Below are positions 47,940 to 58,627 of a DNA stretch of 64,000 nt, one piece after another (the stretch's first letter is position 1; each line of letters begins with the position of its first letter). The translations under genes were made by a program, and so were the position numbers. Origin of the DNA: Gemella sp. GL1 (lineage in GTDB: Bacteria > Bacillota > Bacilli > Staphylococcales > Gemellaceae); NCBI RefSeq assembly GCF_013415365.1, contig NZ_JACBYB010000011.1:62001-126000 (forward strand), written 5' to 3'. The notes under the pieces were generated by a model. The model saw only the letters and a program-made list of their open reading frames with translations, searched no databases and had not been told where the DNA came from.

Positions 47940-50123
47940 ATGGAAAGACTTATAAAATTATTTGAAAAAAATAAAATTATTTCAATGGATGAATTAAAGA
48001 GTACGTTATTAGTTGATAGTTCTAAAGATTTTGTAAAACTGATAAAAAATGTTGAAAAGCTTATTAAAAATGAGGAACTAGTACAATTAAAAAATGAGAA
48101 ATTTTTATATGTAGAAAAGGAAATGGAGTTTGAAGGGATTATAAAAATTAATAGTTCAGGCTTTGCTTTCGTATACTGTCAAGATATAGAGTCGGAAATT
48201 TACATACCCAGAGGTTATACTAGGAGTGCAATGACTGGTGATAAGGTAAGGGTGAGACTTGATGATTTCTATAGTGAAGAAAAGAATTTAGAAGGTATAG
48301 TTATAGCAGTTGTTGAAAGAAATAAAAAACATACAGTAGGGACACTAATTAGAGCAAAAAGATTTTCTTATGTGAAGAGCGATGATAAAAATATAGATAG
48401 GTATATTAGAATAGAGAAGGAGACATTGATAAATTTAGTTGATGGGCAAAAAGTTATTGTAGAGATAACTGAGTATGCTAAAACAAGATTTGATGATCAT
48501 AGAGGAATAATAATCAAGAGTATAGGTCATAAAGATGATCCAGGAATTGATATAGTATCAACTATTTATAAACACAATATACCGACTGAATTTTCTAAAG
48601 AGGTGGAAATCGAGCTTGATAGAATAAGTGAAGAGGTTACTATGAAAAATCCTTATAGGGATTGTCGTGATGAACTTGTAGTAACTATAGATGGAGATGA
48701 TTCTAAAGATTTAGATGATGCTATCTCTGTTATTAAGTTAAAAAGTGGCTATAGATTAAAAGTTTTTATTGCTGATGTATCTTCTTATGTTACTGAGAAT
48801 AGTGAATTGGATAAAGAAGCTCAGAATAGGGGATGCAGTGTTTATTTGATAGATAGAGTAGTCCCTATGTTGCCAAGAAAATTATCTAATAATGTCTGTT
48901 CGTTAAATCCAAATGTAGATAGATATACTATTTGTTGTGAAATGGAATTCAATGCAGATGGAGCAATAAATTCTTATGATATATACCCTGCTGTGATAAA
49001 TTCAAAAGGAAGACTAACTTATGGTAAAGTTAATGCTGTTTTTGAGAATGATAAAGAAGTCCAGGAAGAATATAAAGAATATTTAAAGATGTTAAATAAA
49101 GCTTTGGAACTTACTTTAAAAATTAGAAAAAATAGAGAACAAAGGGGAGCAATTAATTTTAATAAATCAGAAGCTAAGATAATTCTTAATGAAAATTCTA
49201 CAGTTAAAGATATAATTTTAAGGGAAAATAGCAAAGCGGAAAGATTAATTGAAGATTGTATGATCAGTGCCAATGAAGTAGTAGCAGAACATTTCTATTG
49301 GCTAGAAACACCTTTTATATATCGTGTACATGAGCAGCCAAGAATAGAAAAGTTGAGGCAATTTTTTGAATTATCAGCTAGTTTGGGGTATAGAGTACAA
49401 GCAAATTTAGAAAATATAGAGGCTTATACATTAGCTAATATGCTAAAAAAATTTAAAAAAAGTCCTGTTGAAAATATGTTATCTACTGTTCTTCTAAGAA
49501 CTATGAATCAAGCTAAATATTCGATAATGTCGTTAGGACATTTTGCCTTAGCGTCTAAATATTATACACATTTTACTTCTCCCATAAGAAGATATCCAGA
49601 CTTATTAGTCCATAGAATGATTAGGTCCTATATATTTAATGGAGATATAAGTCAAGCAAATAAAGAACATTTCTATGAAATTTTACCGAATTTAGCAGAA
49701 AAATCTTCAGTTTATGAAAAAAGGGCTGTTGATTGTGAGAGAGAAGTTGAGCAAATCAAAAAATGTGAGTATATGCTTGAAAGAGAAAATCAGGAGTTTG
49801 ATGGGATAGTTTCATCGGTAACAAGGTTTGGAGTCTTCATTAGCTTGTCTAATACGATAGAGGGATTGAGTCATATTAAAAATATGCTAGATGATTATTA
49901 TGAATTTGATGAAAGGAATTTAATTTTAGTAGGAAAAAGGAAGAAGAAAATTTACAGGATTGGAGACAAAGTAAAAGTCAAAGTGGACAATGTAAATCTT
50001 GAAAACCAGACTATTGACTTTAAAATTATTTATCACAAAGAAACAGTTAGAAGGGAGGATAATAAATTTATATTAAATAATAAAAAAGTCAGAGATAAAA
50101 TTTTAAAGAGAAGAAGGAGGTAA
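47940..50123 (+). CDS. rnr: Ribonuclease R
   Basis: 3'-5' exoribonuclease that degrades structured RNA and, with SmpB and tmRNA, faulty mRNAs. It is 727 residues. N-terminal helix-turn-helix and cold-shock domains, RNB domain with the metal-binding [12 protein letters not shown] (about 251-262), [12 protein letters not shown], and a C-terminal S1 domain (about 618-695) with a basic tail. The ATG at 47940 with AAGGGAG is preferred to the longer start at 47898, which lies in the secG terminator. smpB follows after 5 bases. Confidence 0.96.
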   Translation: MERLIKLFEKNKIISMDELKSTLLVDSSKDFVKLIKNVEKLIKNEELVQLKNEKFLYVEKEMEFEGIIKINSSGFAFVYCQDIESEIYIPRGYTRSAMTGDKVRVRLDDFYSEEKNLEGIVIAVVERNKKHTVGTLIRAKRFSYVKSDDKNIDRYIRIEKETLINLVDGQKVIVEITEYAKTRFDDHRGIIIKSIGHKDDPGIDIVSTIYKHNIPTEFSKEVEIELDRISEEVTMKNPYRDCRDELVVTIDGDDSKDLDDAISVIKLKSGYRLKVFIADVSSYVTENSELDKEAQNRGCSVYLIDRVVPMLPRKLSNNVCSLNPNVDRYTICCEMEFNADGAINSYDIYPAVINSKGRLTYGKVNAVFENDKEVQEEYKEYLKMLNKALELTLKIRKNREQRGAINFNKSEAKIILNENSTVKDIILRENSKAERLIEDCMISANEVVAEHFYWLETPFIYRVHEQPRIEKLRQFFELSASLGYRVQANLENIEAYTLANMLKKFKKSPVENMLSTVLLRTMNQAKYSIMSLGHFALASKYYTHFTSPIRRYPDLLVHRMIRSYIFNGDISQANKEHFYEILPNLAEKSSVYEKRAVDCEREVEQIKKCEYMLERENQEFDGIVSSVTRFGVFISLSNTIEGLSHIKNMLDDYYEFDERNLILVGKRKKKIYRIGDKVKVKVDNVNLENQTIDFKIIYHKETVRREDNKFILNNKKVRDKILKRRRR

Positions 50124-50128
50124 ATATA

Positions 50129-50587
50129 TTGGAAGTTAAAGTAGTTGCTAATAATAAAAAAGCCCTACATGATTATTTTATCGAAGATACGTTGGAAGCA
50201 GGAATTGTCCTTACCGGAACGGAAATAAAATCTATTAGACGAGGAAGAATAAATTTAAAAGATTCATATTGTCATATTAGAAATGGAGAGGTTTTTGTTC
50301 ATAATATACATATTTCCCATTTTGAAGAAGGGAATATATTCAATCATGATCCATTAAGGGTTAGAAAATTACTATTGAAAAGAAGACAAATATTAAGTTT
50401 AGGAAAAGTTCAAGCGGAAGCAGGAATGAGTATTGTCCCATTAAAACTTTATATAAAAAATGGTTATGCAAAGTTACTCATTGCTCTAGCTAAAGGTAAA
50501 AAAAATTATGATAAGAGAAATAGTTTGAAAGAAAAAGAAGCAAATAGAGAAATGAATAGAGCTTTTAAACAAAGTCAAAGGTATTGA
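50129..50587 (+). CDS. smpB: SsrA-binding protein SmpB
   Basis: Binds tmRNA and brings it to stalled ribosomes. It is 152 residues. Hallmarks: [37 protein letters not shown], and the C-terminal basic tail [20 protein letters not shown]. It starts at TTG (50129) with AAGGAGG 8 bases upstream; no ATG is available. It is co-transcribed with rnr, its functional partner. The ssrA gene itself is not in the window. Confidence 0.96.
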   Translation: MEVKVVANNKKALHDYFIEDTLEAGIVLTGTEIKSIRRGRINLKDSYCHIRNGEVFVHNIHISHFEEGNIFNHDPLRVRKLLLKRRQILSLGKVQAEAGMSIVPLKLYIKNGYAKLLIALAKGKKNYDKRNSLKEKEANREMNRAFKQSQRY

Positions 50588-50611
50588 TAAAAATATATAC
50601 TAACTTTTTAA

Positions 50612-50640
50612 TTTACTTTAGATAGCTAGTATGATAATAT
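50612..50640 (+). promoter_or_regulatory. Possible promoter of typA
   Basis: TTTACT (50612-50617), 17-base spacer, TAATAT (50635-50640), extended -10 TG at 50632-50633. Confidence 0.45.
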
Positions 50641-50672
50641 TTATAGATTAGATTTATTTAAGGAGAAAATTA

Positions 50673-52517
50673 ATGTCTGTAAAATTAAGAGAAGATATTA
50701 GAAATATAGCAATCATAGCTCACGTTGACCATGGGAAAACTACTTTAGTTGATGAGCTATTAAAACAATCAGGAATATTTCGTTCTAACGAGTACGTTGA
50801 AGAGAGAGCAATGGACTCTAACGATTTAGAGCGTGAACGAGGGATAACGATTTTGGCCAAAAATACCGCTATTGATTATGCTGGTAAAAGAATTAATATT
50901 CTTGATACACCAGGACATGCTGATTTTGGTGGGGAAGTAGAACGTATTATGAAGATGGTAGATGGTGTACTTTTAGTGGTTGATGCTTATGAAGGTACAA
51001 TGCCTCAAACTAGATTTGTACTTAAAAAGGCGCTTGAACAACATTTAAAACCAATTGTAGTTGTGAATAAAATTGATAAAGATTCTGCAAGACCAGATGA
51101 GGTTGTTGATGAAGTTATTGACTTGTTTATTGAGCTGGGTGCGGATGAAGATCAATTAGAATTCCCAGTAGTCTATGCATCAGCTATTAACGGAACGGCA
51201 TCACTAGATAGTAATCCATCTAATCAAGATGAAAATATGAAGTGTTTATACGATACAATTTTAGATTATGTACCAGCTCCGATTGATAACAGCGACGAAC
51301 CGTTACAATTTCAAACAGCTTTGCTAGATTATAGCGACTATGTGGGACGTATTGGAATTGGACGTGTGTTTAGAGGTAGTATGAAAGTAGGGGACGCAGT
51401 AACTCTTATTAAGCTTGATGGTACAACTAAGAACTTTAGAGTTACAAAAATATTTGGTTATTTCGGGCTAAAACGTGAAGAAATTCAAGAAGCTAAAGCA
51501 GGAGATATCGTAGCAGTAAGTGGTATGGATGATATTAACGTTGGTGAAACAGTGTGTCCGATAGACCATCAAGAAGCACTTCCAGTATTACACATTGATG
51601 AGCCCACATTACAAATGACTTTTCTTGTCAATAATTCACCATTTGCGGGTAAAGAAGGAAAATGGGTTACTGCAAGTAAAATTGATGACAGATTAATGCA
51701 ACAATTAGAAACAGATGTTTCATTAAGAGTTGAACAGGCAGGAAACGATTCATGGATAGTTAGTGGTAGGGGAGAATTACACTTATCAGTACTTATTGAA
51801 AACATGCGTCGTGAAGGATTTGAACTCCAGGTATCTAAACCAGAAGTAATCATTAAAAATATAGATGGAATAGACTGTGAACCAGTAGAAAGAGTACAAA
51901 TTGATACTCCAGATGAGGCAGTGGGAGCAGTAATCGAATCTATTGGTCAAAGAAAAGGAGATATGGTGGATATGCAGGCTGATGGAAATGGACAGACAAG
52001 GCTTATTTTTAATGTTCCGGCTCGTGGTCTTATTGGATATAGAACAGAGTTTATGTCTATGACAAAAGGATATGGAATTTTAAATCATACATTTGATTCT
52101 TATCAACCAATGCAAAAAGGGAGAGTTGGAGGACGTCGAAATGGAGTTTTAGTTGCTCAAGAAAATGGACAAGCAACAGCATACTCAATTACGGGTTTAG
52201 AAGATAGGGGAACTGTGTTCGTAGAGCCAGGTACAGATGTTTATGGAGGTATGATTGTTGGTGAAAATAGCAGGGAAAACGACCTAACTGTAAATATTAC
52301 AAAAGCAAAGGCACAGACAAATGTACGTTCATCTACCAAAGATCAAACTGTAACTCTAAAGAAAGCTAAGATTATGACTTTAGAAGAAAGTTTAGAGTAT
52401 TTAAATGATGATGAATATCTAGAAGTAACACCAGAATCGATTAGATTACGTAAAAAAGAATTAGATAAATCTATTCGTGAAAGACTTGCGAGAAAATCAA
52501 AATATGCTGAAGAATAA
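50673..52517 (+). CDS. typA: Ribosome-binding GTPase TypA/BipA
   Basis: Translational GTPase needed for ribosome assembly and growth in the cold or under stress. It is 614 residues, normal. G1 [10 protein letters not shown], switch I RERGITI, G3 [11 protein letters not shown]4 NKIDK, and the unique C-terminal domain with [12 protein letters not shown] and [10 protein letters not shown]. Its codon use (more CGT, AAC) suggests high expression. Ribosome binding site AAGGAG. It appears to be transcribed alone. Confidence 0.97.
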   Translation: MSVKLREDIRNIAIIAHVDHGKTTLVDELLKQSGIFRSNEYVEERAMDSNDLERERGITILAKNTAIDYAGKRINILDTPGHADFGGEVERIMKMVDGVLLVVDAYEGTMPQTRFVLKKALEQHLKPIVVVNKIDKDSARPDEVVDEVIDLFIELGADEDQLEFPVVYASAINGTASLDSNPSNQDENMKCLYDTILDYVPAPIDNSDEPLQFQTALLDYSDYVGRIGIGRVFRGSMKVGDAVTLIKLDGTTKNFRVTKIFGYFGLKREEIQEAKAGDIVAVSGMDDINVGETVCPIDHQEALPVLHIDEPTLQMTFLVNNSPFAGKEGKWVTASKIDDRLMQQLETDVSLRVEQAGNDSWIVSGRGELHLSVLIENMRREGFELQVSKPEVIIKNIDGIDCEPVERVQIDTPDEAVGAVIESIGQRKGDMVDMQADGNGQTRLIFNVPARGLIGYRTEFMSMTKGYGILNHTFDSYQPMQKGRVGGRRNGVLVAQENGQATAYSITGLEDRGTVFVEPGTDVYGGMIVGENSRENDLTVNITKAKAQTNVRSSTKDQTVTLKKAKIMTLEESLEYLNDDEYLEVTPESIRLRKKELDKSIRERLARKSKYAEE

Positions 52518-52541
52518 AAAGTAGAATTCCAAGTATAAATA

Positions 52542-52550
52542 TGATATAAT
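52542..52550 (+). promoter_or_regulatory. Extended -10 promoter of the YugP-type gene
   Basis: TGATATAAT at 52542-52550. The sequence 17 bases upstream (TAGAAT) is a poor -35. Confidence 0.5.
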
Positions 52551-52605
52551 CTTTCTAAATATTTAAATACTGAATATTTAATTAAAATATAAGGAGAAAA
52601 TTATA

Positions 52606-53343
52606 ATGCCAGGAATGACAAATATAGGGTTATATGGAATGTCAGGATCAATGTTGTTCTATTTTGCACTATTAATGCTATTGCCACTTTTAGCCCAGTG
52701 GAAAGTAAAAAGTGCTTATAATCGATATAAGCAAGTAAGAACACTTTCTGGTTTAACTGGAAAAGAAGTCGCTGAGATAATATTAAAAGCTAATGGAATT
52801 ACTGATGTTCGTGTTATAAGAGGAGAAGTTGAATTATCAGATCATTATAATCCAGCTGAAAATGTAGTTGTATTATCACCTATAGTGTATTCACAACCAA
52901 CAGTAGCCTCTGTTGCAATTGCAGCGCATGAAATTGGACATGTTATCCAAGATAAAGTAGCTGATTATAAGCCGATGAGATGGAGGCATTCACTAGTGCC
53001 ATTGGCAAATTTAGGAGGAAATCTTTCTATGATTTTAATAATGGTGGGTATGGGATTATCATACATGGTTTCATCATTTGGAGTCACAATTGCTTGGATT
53101 GGAGTGTTCTTCATGTTGTTCGCTGTTCTATTCCAGGTAGTGACACTACCCGTAGAATTCGATGCATCAAAACGAGCTTTAGAGCAAGTTGTTGAGCTAG
53201 GTATTGTTAATGACCAGGAAAAGAGACACTGTAAAAAAGTTCTTACTGCTGCTGCTTTAACTTATGTAGCCGCTGCAGCTGTAGCTTTGATGGAATTAAT
53301 TAGATTTGTAATGATACTTTTATCAATGCAGAAAAGAGACTAA
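52606..53343 (+). CDS. Zinc metallopeptidase of the YugP family
   Basis: Membrane metalloprotease of 245 residues, with a hydrophobic N-terminal segment (about 12-30), the zinc motif HEIGHVIQD (about 108-116), and three C-terminal membrane segments. NRYKQVRTLSGLTGKEVA and ALEQVVELGIV fit the family. The physiological substrate is unknown. It has its own promoter and terminator. Confidence 0.92.
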   Translation: MPGMTNIGLYGMSGSMLFYFALLMLLPLLAQWKVKSAYNRYKQVRTLSGLTGKEVAEIILKANGITDVRVIRGEVELSDHYNPAENVVVLSPIVYSQPTVASVAIAAHEIGHVIQDKVADYKPMRWRHSLVPLANLGGNLSMILIMVGMGLSYMVSSFGVTIAWIGVFFMLFAVLFQVVTLPVEFDASKRALEQVVELGIVNDQEKRHCKKVLTAAALTYVAAAAVALMELIRFVMILLSMQKRD

Positions 53344-53345
53344 TA

Positions 53346-53382
53346 AAAATAGAGTAGAGGAAATCTACTCTATTTTATTTTA
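53346..53382 (+). terminator. Intrinsic terminator after the YugP-type gene
   Basis: AAAATAGAGTAGA pairs with TCTACTCTATTTT around GGAAA, followed by a T-rich run. Confidence 0.88.
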
Positions 53383-53407
53383 TGATATGATATAAAAGGA
53401 GGATAAT

Positions 53408-54031
53408 ATGACAAAAATACAAATAGAAAAACTAGTAATGGATATGGTAGATGAAAATTGTTATATAATTCATAGGCTGGGAAGGGCTATAATAGTTGAT
53501 CCAGGAGCAGGATTTTATAAAATTAAAGATAAGGTAGAATCAAAATTTTTAAAAGTAGAGGCTATAATACTTACACATACACATTTTGATCATATAGTGA
53601 GTTTAGAGGAGACTAGGAGATATTTTGGAGTTCCAGTTTATGTTTCTAGCAAAGAAAATGAGTGGTTGAAATCACCAGAATTAAATTTATCTTCAAGTTT
53701 TGGGTTAAATAAAAGTATTCGAACTAACTTAGCAGAATTTGAATTTGAGAACTATAGAGAATATGAACTAGCAGGTATAAAATTTAAAGTATTACCAACA
53801 CCTGGACATTCACCGGGAGGTTTGTCATTTGATTTTGGAGATTTTGTTATAGTTGGAGATGCTCTGTTTAGAAATGGTTATGGTAGATATGACTTACCAG
53901 GTTCTGATTTGAAAAAATTAAAAAATTCTCTGCATAATGTATTATTTAAGCTAAACGAAGAAAAAATTGTTTATCCTGGTCACGGAGATAAAACAACTAT
54001 TGGAAGAGAAAAAGATTTAAATCTTATTTAG
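53408..54031 (+). CDS. Metallo-beta-lactamase fold hydrolase (glyoxalase II-like, YqgX type)
   Basis: Cytoplasmic enzyme of 207 residues with the metal motif THTHFDHI (about 56-63), a further His in TPGHSPGG (about 131), Asp in VGDALFRNGYGR, and YPGHGDKT near the end. This is the pattern of glyoxalase II-like proteins; the small group-specific features match YqgX. The actual substrate is unknown. Ribosome binding site AAAGGAGG. It is separated from gatC by a promoter. Confidence 0.9.
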   Translation: MTKIQIEKLVMDMVDENCYIIHRLGRAIIVDPGAGFYKIKDKVESKFLKVEAIILTHTHFDHIVSLEETRRYFGVPVYVSSKENEWLKSPELNLSSSFGLNKSIRTNLAEFEFENYREYELAGIKFKVLPTPGHSPGGLSFDFGDFVIVGDALFRNGYGRYDLPGSDLKKLKNSLHNVLFKLNEEKIVYPGHGDKTTIGREKDLNLI

Positions 54032-54106
54032 GTAGTATGTAAGTAGAATAGAGCATAGGAGACGCTAGTGCAGTACGAAATTAATTGTTATATTATTTTT
54101 TTAAAA

Positions 54107-54135
54107 TTGATAAAACGAAATAAATATGATATTAT
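54107..54135 (+). promoter_or_regulatory. Promoter of gatCAB
   Basis: TTGATA (54107-54112), 17-base spacer, TATTAT (54130-54135), with an extended -10 TG. About 31 bases before the gatC start. Confidence 0.75.
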
Positions 54136-54166
54136 TTAGTAATGAATTTTTATCTTGGAGGATAAT

Positions 54167-54457
54167 ATGTCAAAAATAACAAAAGAACAAGTTGAACACA
54201 TTGCTCACCTATCTCGCCTTGAAGTTAAAGAAGAGGAGATGGAAGTATATACAGAACAATTAGAGAAAATTGTAACATTGGTAGAGAAGTTATCATCGGT
54301 GAATACTGATAATGTTGAACCAACATATCATGTTTTAGATTTAATGAATGTATTTAGAGAAGATATATCGCAAACAGGATTAGATAAAGAAAAAGTTTTG
54401 AAGAATGCTTATGAAAAAGAGGCAGGGCAATTTAAAGTACCTACAATTATTGAGTAA
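54167..54457 (+). CDS. gatC: Asp-tRNA(Asn)/Glu-tRNA(Gln) amidotransferase subunit C
   Basis: Small subunit that holds GatA and GatB together in the enzyme converting misacylated Glu-tRNA(Gln) (and Asp-tRNA(Asn)) to the correct form. It is 96 residues: EQVEHIAHLSRLEVKEEE near the start and VEPTYHVLDL in the middle. The ATG at 54167 follows GGAGG; the in-frame TTG at 54155 is less likely. First gene of gatCAB. Confidence 0.96.
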   Translation: MSKITKEQVEHIAHLSRLEVKEEEMEVYTEQLEKIVTLVEKLSSVNTDNVEPTYHVLDLMNVFREDISQTGLDKEKVLKNAYEKEAGQFKVPTIIE

Positions 54458-54477
54458 TATTATAAAGGAGAATTTTA

Positions 54478-55935
54478 ATGACTTTAATGTATGAATCAAT
54501 TGAAAATTTAGAATTGAAATTAAAAAATAAAGAGATTAAGCCATCTGAACTAGCAATGGCTTCTTTTAAAAAGATTAAAACTACAGATGATAAGATAGGC
54601 TCTTTTATTTCTATAACTGAGGAAGTAGCTTTAGAAAAAGCAAAAGAACTTGATCTTAAACAAGAACAAGGGAAAAATACAGGGAAGCTTTTTGGTATCC
54701 CTATGGGAATAAAGGATAACATCATAACTAAAAATATAGATACAACGTGTGCATCAAAAATTTTAGAAGGATTTAATCCAATATATGATGCAACTGTTAT
54801 GATAAAATTACATAAAGAAAATCCAATTATTGTTGGTAAATTAAATATGGATGAGTTTGCTATGGGTGGATCTACTGAAACATCTTATTATAAATTAACA
54901 AGAAACCCCCATGATTTAATTGCAGTTCCAGGAGGATCTTCTGGAGGGTCTGCTACCGCTGTTGCAGCCGGACAAGTTCCATTTACTTTAGGTAGTGATA
55001 CTGGAGGATCTGTGAGGCAACCTGCTTCATATTGTGGAGTTATAGGTTTGAAACCAACTTATGGACGTGTATCACGATTTGGACTTGTTGCCTACGCATC
55101 TTCACTAGATCAAATAGGACCAATGACCAGAACAGTTAAAGATAATGCTAGAGTTTTAGAAATAATTTCGGGGCTAGACGAAAATGATATGACATCAGCA
55201 CCAATAGATGTTCCAAAATTTAGCGAAATTATTACTGGAGATGTAGATGGTCTGCGCATAGCTCTTCCAAAAGAATATTTTGGTGATGGTATAGATGTAG
55301 AAGTTAAAGAATCGGTGAAAAAAGCAGTAAGATATTTAGAATCACAAGGAGCAATAGTAGAAGAAGTATCATTACCTAATACAATTAATACAATAGAAGC
55401 TTACTATATTATTGCATCAGCAGAGGCAAGTTCAAACCTTTCACGCTTTGATGGAATCAGATATGGGTACAGAAATGAAGAAGCATCAAATTTAGAAGAA
55501 GTTTATAAAAAAACTCGTGGAGAAGGGTTTGGATCAGAAGTAAAACGTCGTATTATGTTGGGAACTTATGTTTTATCATCAGGTTACTATGATGCATACT
55601 ACAAGAAAGCCCAAAAAGTTCGTACATTAATTAAGAATGATTTCGATAAAGTATTTGAAAATTATGATGTGATTATCGGACCAACAACTCCAACAGTAGC
55701 ATTTAATATAGGAGAAGAGATTTCTGATTCAGTAACTATGTTTGCTAATGATATTTTGACAACACCTATTAATATGGCTGGTCTGCCTGCTATAAGTATA
55801 CCTTGTGGTTTTAAGGGTAAACGTCCAATAGGTATGCAAATCATAGGAAAACCGTTCGCAGAAACAACGATCTATGATGTAGCTTATAATTTTGAACAAC
55901 ATTACAACCTACATGATAAAAAAATAGAACTTTAA
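54478..55935 (+). CDS. gatA: Asp-tRNA(Asn)/Glu-tRNA(Gln) amidotransferase subunit A
   Basis: Amidase subunit that releases ammonia from glutamine. It is 485 residues. The Ser-cisSer-Lys triad is visible: Lys in [10 protein letters not shown] (about 79), cis-Ser in PGGSSGGSA (about 151), and nucleophile Ser in [12 protein letters not shown] (about 175). Ribosome binding site AAAGGAG. gatB follows after 15 bases. Confidence 0.97.
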   Translation: MTLMYESIENLELKLKNKEIKPSELAMASFKKIKTTDDKIGSFISITEEVALEKAKELDLKQEQGKNTGKLFGIPMGIKDNIITKNIDTTCASKILEGFNPIYDATVMIKLHKENPIIVGKLNMDEFAMGGSTETSYYKLTRNPHDLIAVPGGSSGGSATAVAAGQVPFTLGSDTGGSVRQPASYCGVIGLKPTYGRVSRFGLVAYASSLDQIGPMTRTVKDNARVLEIISGLDENDMTSAPIDVPKFSEIITGDVDGLRIALPKEYFGDGIDVEVKESVKKAVRYLESQGAIVEEVSLPNTINTIEAYYIIASAEASSNLSRFDGIRYGYRNEEASNLEEVYKKTRGEGFGSEVKRRIMLGTYVLSSGYYDAYYKKAQKVRTLIKNDFDKVFENYDVIIGPTTPTVAFNIGEEISDSVTMFANDILTTPINMAGLPAISIPCGFKGKRPIGMQIIGKPFAETTIYDVAYNFEQHYNLHDKKIEL

Positions 55936-55950
55936 TATCAGGAGAAAAAA

Positions 55951-57378
55951 ATGCATTTTGAAACAGTAATTGGACTAGAAGTTCACGTAGAATTAAAAAC
56001 ACATTCAAAAATCTTTTCATCATCTCCGGCACATTTTGGTGCGGAACCCAATACAAACACAAGTGTAATCGATTTAGGTTATCCAGGGGTTTTGCCAGTA
56101 GTGAATAAACGTGCTGTGGAATGGGGAATGAAGACTGCTATGGCTCTTAATATGACTGTAGCTAAAGAATCAAAATTTGATAGAAAAAACTATTTTTATC
56201 CAGATAATCCAAAAGCATACCAAATTTCACAATTTGATCAACCGATTGGAGAAAATGGATGGATTGATATAGAAGTAGGCGGAAAAACTAAGAGAATAGG
56301 TATAACACGTGCCCATTTAGAAGAAGATGCTGGTAAATTAACTCATAAAAATGGATATTCATTAATTGACTTAAATAGACAAGGAACACCTTTAATTGAA
56401 ATAGTATCTGAACCAGATATTCGTACTCCAGAAGAAGCATATGCATATTTAGAAAAACTACGTTCAATAATTCAATATATAGAAGTATCTGATGTTAAGA
56501 TGGAAGAAGGCTCAATGCGATGTGACGCTAATATTTCTATTCGACCATATGGACAAGGTAAATTTGGAACTAAGACAGAGTTAAAAAATTTAAATTCATT
56601 TACTTTTGTAAAAAAGGGACTAGAATTTGAAAAAAAACGTCAAGAGCAAGTAATCTTATCAGGTGGTGAAATCAAACAGGAAACTCGTCGCTTTGATGAA
56701 ACAACAGGGACTACTAAGCTAATGCGTGTTAAAGAAGGATCTGATGACTATAGATATTTCCCAGAACCAGATATAGTTCCTATGTTAATTTCTGATGATT
56801 GGATGGAAAAAGTAAGAGCAACAATACCAGAACTTCCAGATTCAAGAAGAAAGAGATATCAAGATGAATTAGGATTACCCGCTTATGATGCTCATGTTCT
56901 TACGTTAACAAAAGAAATGTCAGATATGTTTGAAGAAGCAGTAAGAAATGGAGCAGATGCTAAATTAGCATCTAATTATTTAATGGTTGATGTTAATGCA
57001 TATTTAAATAAAGAACAAAAGGAATTGGCAGAAACAAAATTAACAGGTGAAAATTTAGCAGGGATGATAACGCTGATTACAGATGGAACTATTTCATCTA
57101 AAATAGCAAAAAAAGTATTTGCAGAGCTTATAGAAAATGGGGGTTCAGCAGAAGAAATAGTTAAGAGTAAAAATTTAGTACAGATTTCTGATATGGGGCA
57201 ATTATTAATTTGGATAAATGAAGCTTTAAATGCTAATCCACAGTCAATTGAAGATTTCAAAAATGGAAAAGATAGAGCAATTGGATTTTTAGTAGGACAA
57301 ATAATGAAAGCTTCGAAAGGTCAGGCAAATCCCCAGTTGATAAACAAAATGTTGCTAGAGGAAATAGCTAAAAGATAA
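55951..57378 (+). CDS. gatB: Asp-tRNA(Asn)/Glu-tRNA(Gln) amidotransferase subunit B
   Basis: Binds the misacylated tRNA, phosphorylates the carboxyl group with ATP, and transfers the ammonia. It is 475 residues. [21 protein letters not shown] at the start, [17 protein letters not shown], and [10 protein letters not shown] are typical; the C-terminal helical YqeY-like tail is present. The presence of GatCAB implies that the organism probably lacks glutaminyl-tRNA synthetase. It ends the operon; no terminator hairpin is evident just downstream. Confidence 0.97.
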   Translation: MHFETVIGLEVHVELKTHSKIFSSSPAHFGAEPNTNTSVIDLGYPGVLPVVNKRAVEWGMKTAMALNMTVAKESKFDRKNYFYPDNPKAYQISQFDQPIGENGWIDIEVGGKTKRIGITRAHLEEDAGKLTHKNGYSLIDLNRQGTPLIEIVSEPDIRTPEEAYAYLEKLRSIIQYIEVSDVKMEEGSMRCDANISIRPYGQGKFGTKTELKNLNSFTFVKKGLEFEKKRQEQVILSGGEIKQETRRFDETTGTTKLMRVKEGSDDYRYFPEPDIVPMLISDDWMEKVRATIPELPDSRRKRYQDELGLPAYDAHVLTLTKEMSDMFEEAVRNGADAKLASNYLMVDVNAYLNKEQKELAETKLTGENLAGMITLITDGTISSKIAKKVFAELIENGGSAEEIVKSKNLVQISDMGQLLIWINEALNANPQSIEDFKNGKDRAIGFLVGQIMKASKGQANPQLINKMLLEEIAKR

Positions 57379-57563
57379 AATATAATTTGGAAAAATTTAA
57401 TTGTTTAGTGACTGTATATAGTAGTAATAATAAATCTAAGTAACAATATTAAAGTGAAAGTTTATTTGGAAAATTTGAATTTACATATGATTTATTGAAT
57501 AAATAGACATTGTAAGTAGTTTTTAATTTTTATATTTTAAATTAAGAATTTTAAATACTTTTC

Positions 57564-57592
57564 TTGACATATATACTTATACATGTTAGAAT
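57564..57592 (+). promoter_or_regulatory. Promoter of rpsD
   Basis: TTGACA (57564-57569), 17-base spacer, TAGAAT (57587-57592). Transcription should begin near 57599, giving a leader of about 170 bases. The preceding 57379-57563 holds nothing I can name. Confidence 0.88.
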
Positions 57593-57598
57593 ATTCAA

Positions 57599-57771
57599 AG
57601 TGTAAAATAATAGCAGTGAAATATTTGTTATTGCCTCTATGTTATACGCTAATGCGTGGCAACTCGTAACCTATGCTGCTTGGTGAAGTTCCATTTTTAT
57701 AACATATACAACAACAGTATTTATGCTTTTTGTTTTACCCAAAAACAAAAAGAAAAAGGAGGAGCATATAA
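57599..57771 (+). promoter_or_regulatory. Structured 5' leader of rpsD, probable S4 autoregulatory site
   Basis: TATGTTATA (57638-57646) pairs with TATAACATA (57698-57706), closing a 51-base domain. Inside, TGGCAACT pairs with AGTTCCA with one bulged base, and CGC-TAAT-GCG can form a small hairpin. A second A/T hairpin (CTTTTTGTTTT with AAAACAAAAAG, about 57726-57751) stands directly before the ribosome binding site AAAGGAGG. S4 represses its own mRNA leader in Bacillus; that this leader does so is inference. Confidence 0.6.
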
Positions 57772-58374
57772 ATGGCTCGTTTTACAGGTTCAACTTGGAA
57801 GAAATCTCGTCGTTTAGGTATATCACTAAGCGGTACTGGTAAGGAGTTAGCAAAACGTCCTTACGCACCAGGACAGCATGGTCCAGGTCAAAGAAAAAAA
57901 TTATCTGAATATGGATTACAATTACAAGAAAAACAAAAACTTCGTTACTTACACGGTATGAATGAAAAACAATTCCGCAAATTATTTGATAAAGCAGGAA
58001 AATTACAAGGTCTACACGGTACAAACTTTATGGCTCTATTAGCTACACGATTAGACTCAGTTGTTTATAGCTTAGGACTAGCTCGTACTAACAGACAGGC
58101 ACGTCAATTAGTAAATCATGGTCATGTGTTAGTAGATGGTAAAAAAGTAGATATCGCATCTTATCAAGTAAAATCAGGTCAGGTTATATCTATTCGTGAA
58201 AAATCACGTGATTTAGAAATAATCAAAGAGGCAGTGGAAGTTAATAACTTCGTACCTGAATATTTAACTTTTGATGCAGATAAACTTGAAGGTTCATTAG
58301 TAAGACTTCCAGAAAGAAGTGAATTACATCAAGAAATTAATGAACAGTTAATAGTTGAGTACTATTCTCGTTAA
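57772..58374 (+). CDS. rpsD: 30S ribosomal protein S4
   Basis: Primary 16S rRNA-binding protein of the small subunit, 200 residues. It starts [21 protein letters not shown] and has the S4 RNA-binding fold with [21 protein letters not shown] (about 101-121). The zinc cysteines of some S4 proteins are absent, giving the C-minus form. It is monocistronic with a strong promoter, a long leader and a terminator, as in Bacillus where rpsD lies outside the main ribosomal clusters. Confidence 0.97.
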   Translation: MARFTGSTWKKSRRLGISLSGTGKELAKRPYAPGQHGPGQRKKLSEYGLQLQEKQKLRYLHGMNEKQFRKLFDKAGKLQGLHGTNFMALLATRLDSVVYSLGLARTNRQARQLVNHGHVLVDGKKVDIASYQVKSGQVISIREKSRDLEIIKEAVEVNNFVPEYLTFDADKLEGSLVRLPERSELHQEINEQLIVEYYSR

Positions 58375-58375
58375 T

Positions 58376-58416
58376 AAAAAATCCACTATAAAACTAGTGT
58401 TTATAGTGGATTTTTT
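58376..58416 (+). terminator. Intrinsic terminator after rpsD
   Basis: AAAATCCACTATAAA pairs with TTTATAGTGGATTTT around a short loop, followed by TT. Confidence 0.92.
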
Positions 58417-58553
58417 AACTATAAATATGGATCCTATATTTTAAAAATAATCTATGTACTATTACAATAATATACCATTTAAGATTAATATTTCAGTAAT
58501 TGTGAATTTTATATGAATTTTTATAATCATTTGTTTTAAAAAAATATTTATTG

Positions 58554-58562
58554 TGTTAGAAT
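58554..58562 (+). promoter_or_regulatory. Possible extended -10 promoter of the cyd operon
   Basis: TGTTAGAAT at 58554-58562. No clear -35 box at the right distance. A regulator may be needed, as is common for cytochrome bd operons, but I see no complete Rex site. Confidence 0.45.
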
Positions 58563-58627
58563 AAGAATTGTAATAAAATGTTTTATTATTTTAAAATTTA
58601 ATATTTATATAAAGGAGGTAGCGCAAA

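Noticed and set aside
50588-50672. tmRNA gene next to smpB
   Set aside because: The gap is only 85 bases and shows no tRNA-like ends.
58498-58518. Rex-like half site TTGTGAA before cydA
   Set aside because: The second half (TTCACAA) is not present at the right distance; the half site alone is expected by chance in such AT-rich DNA.
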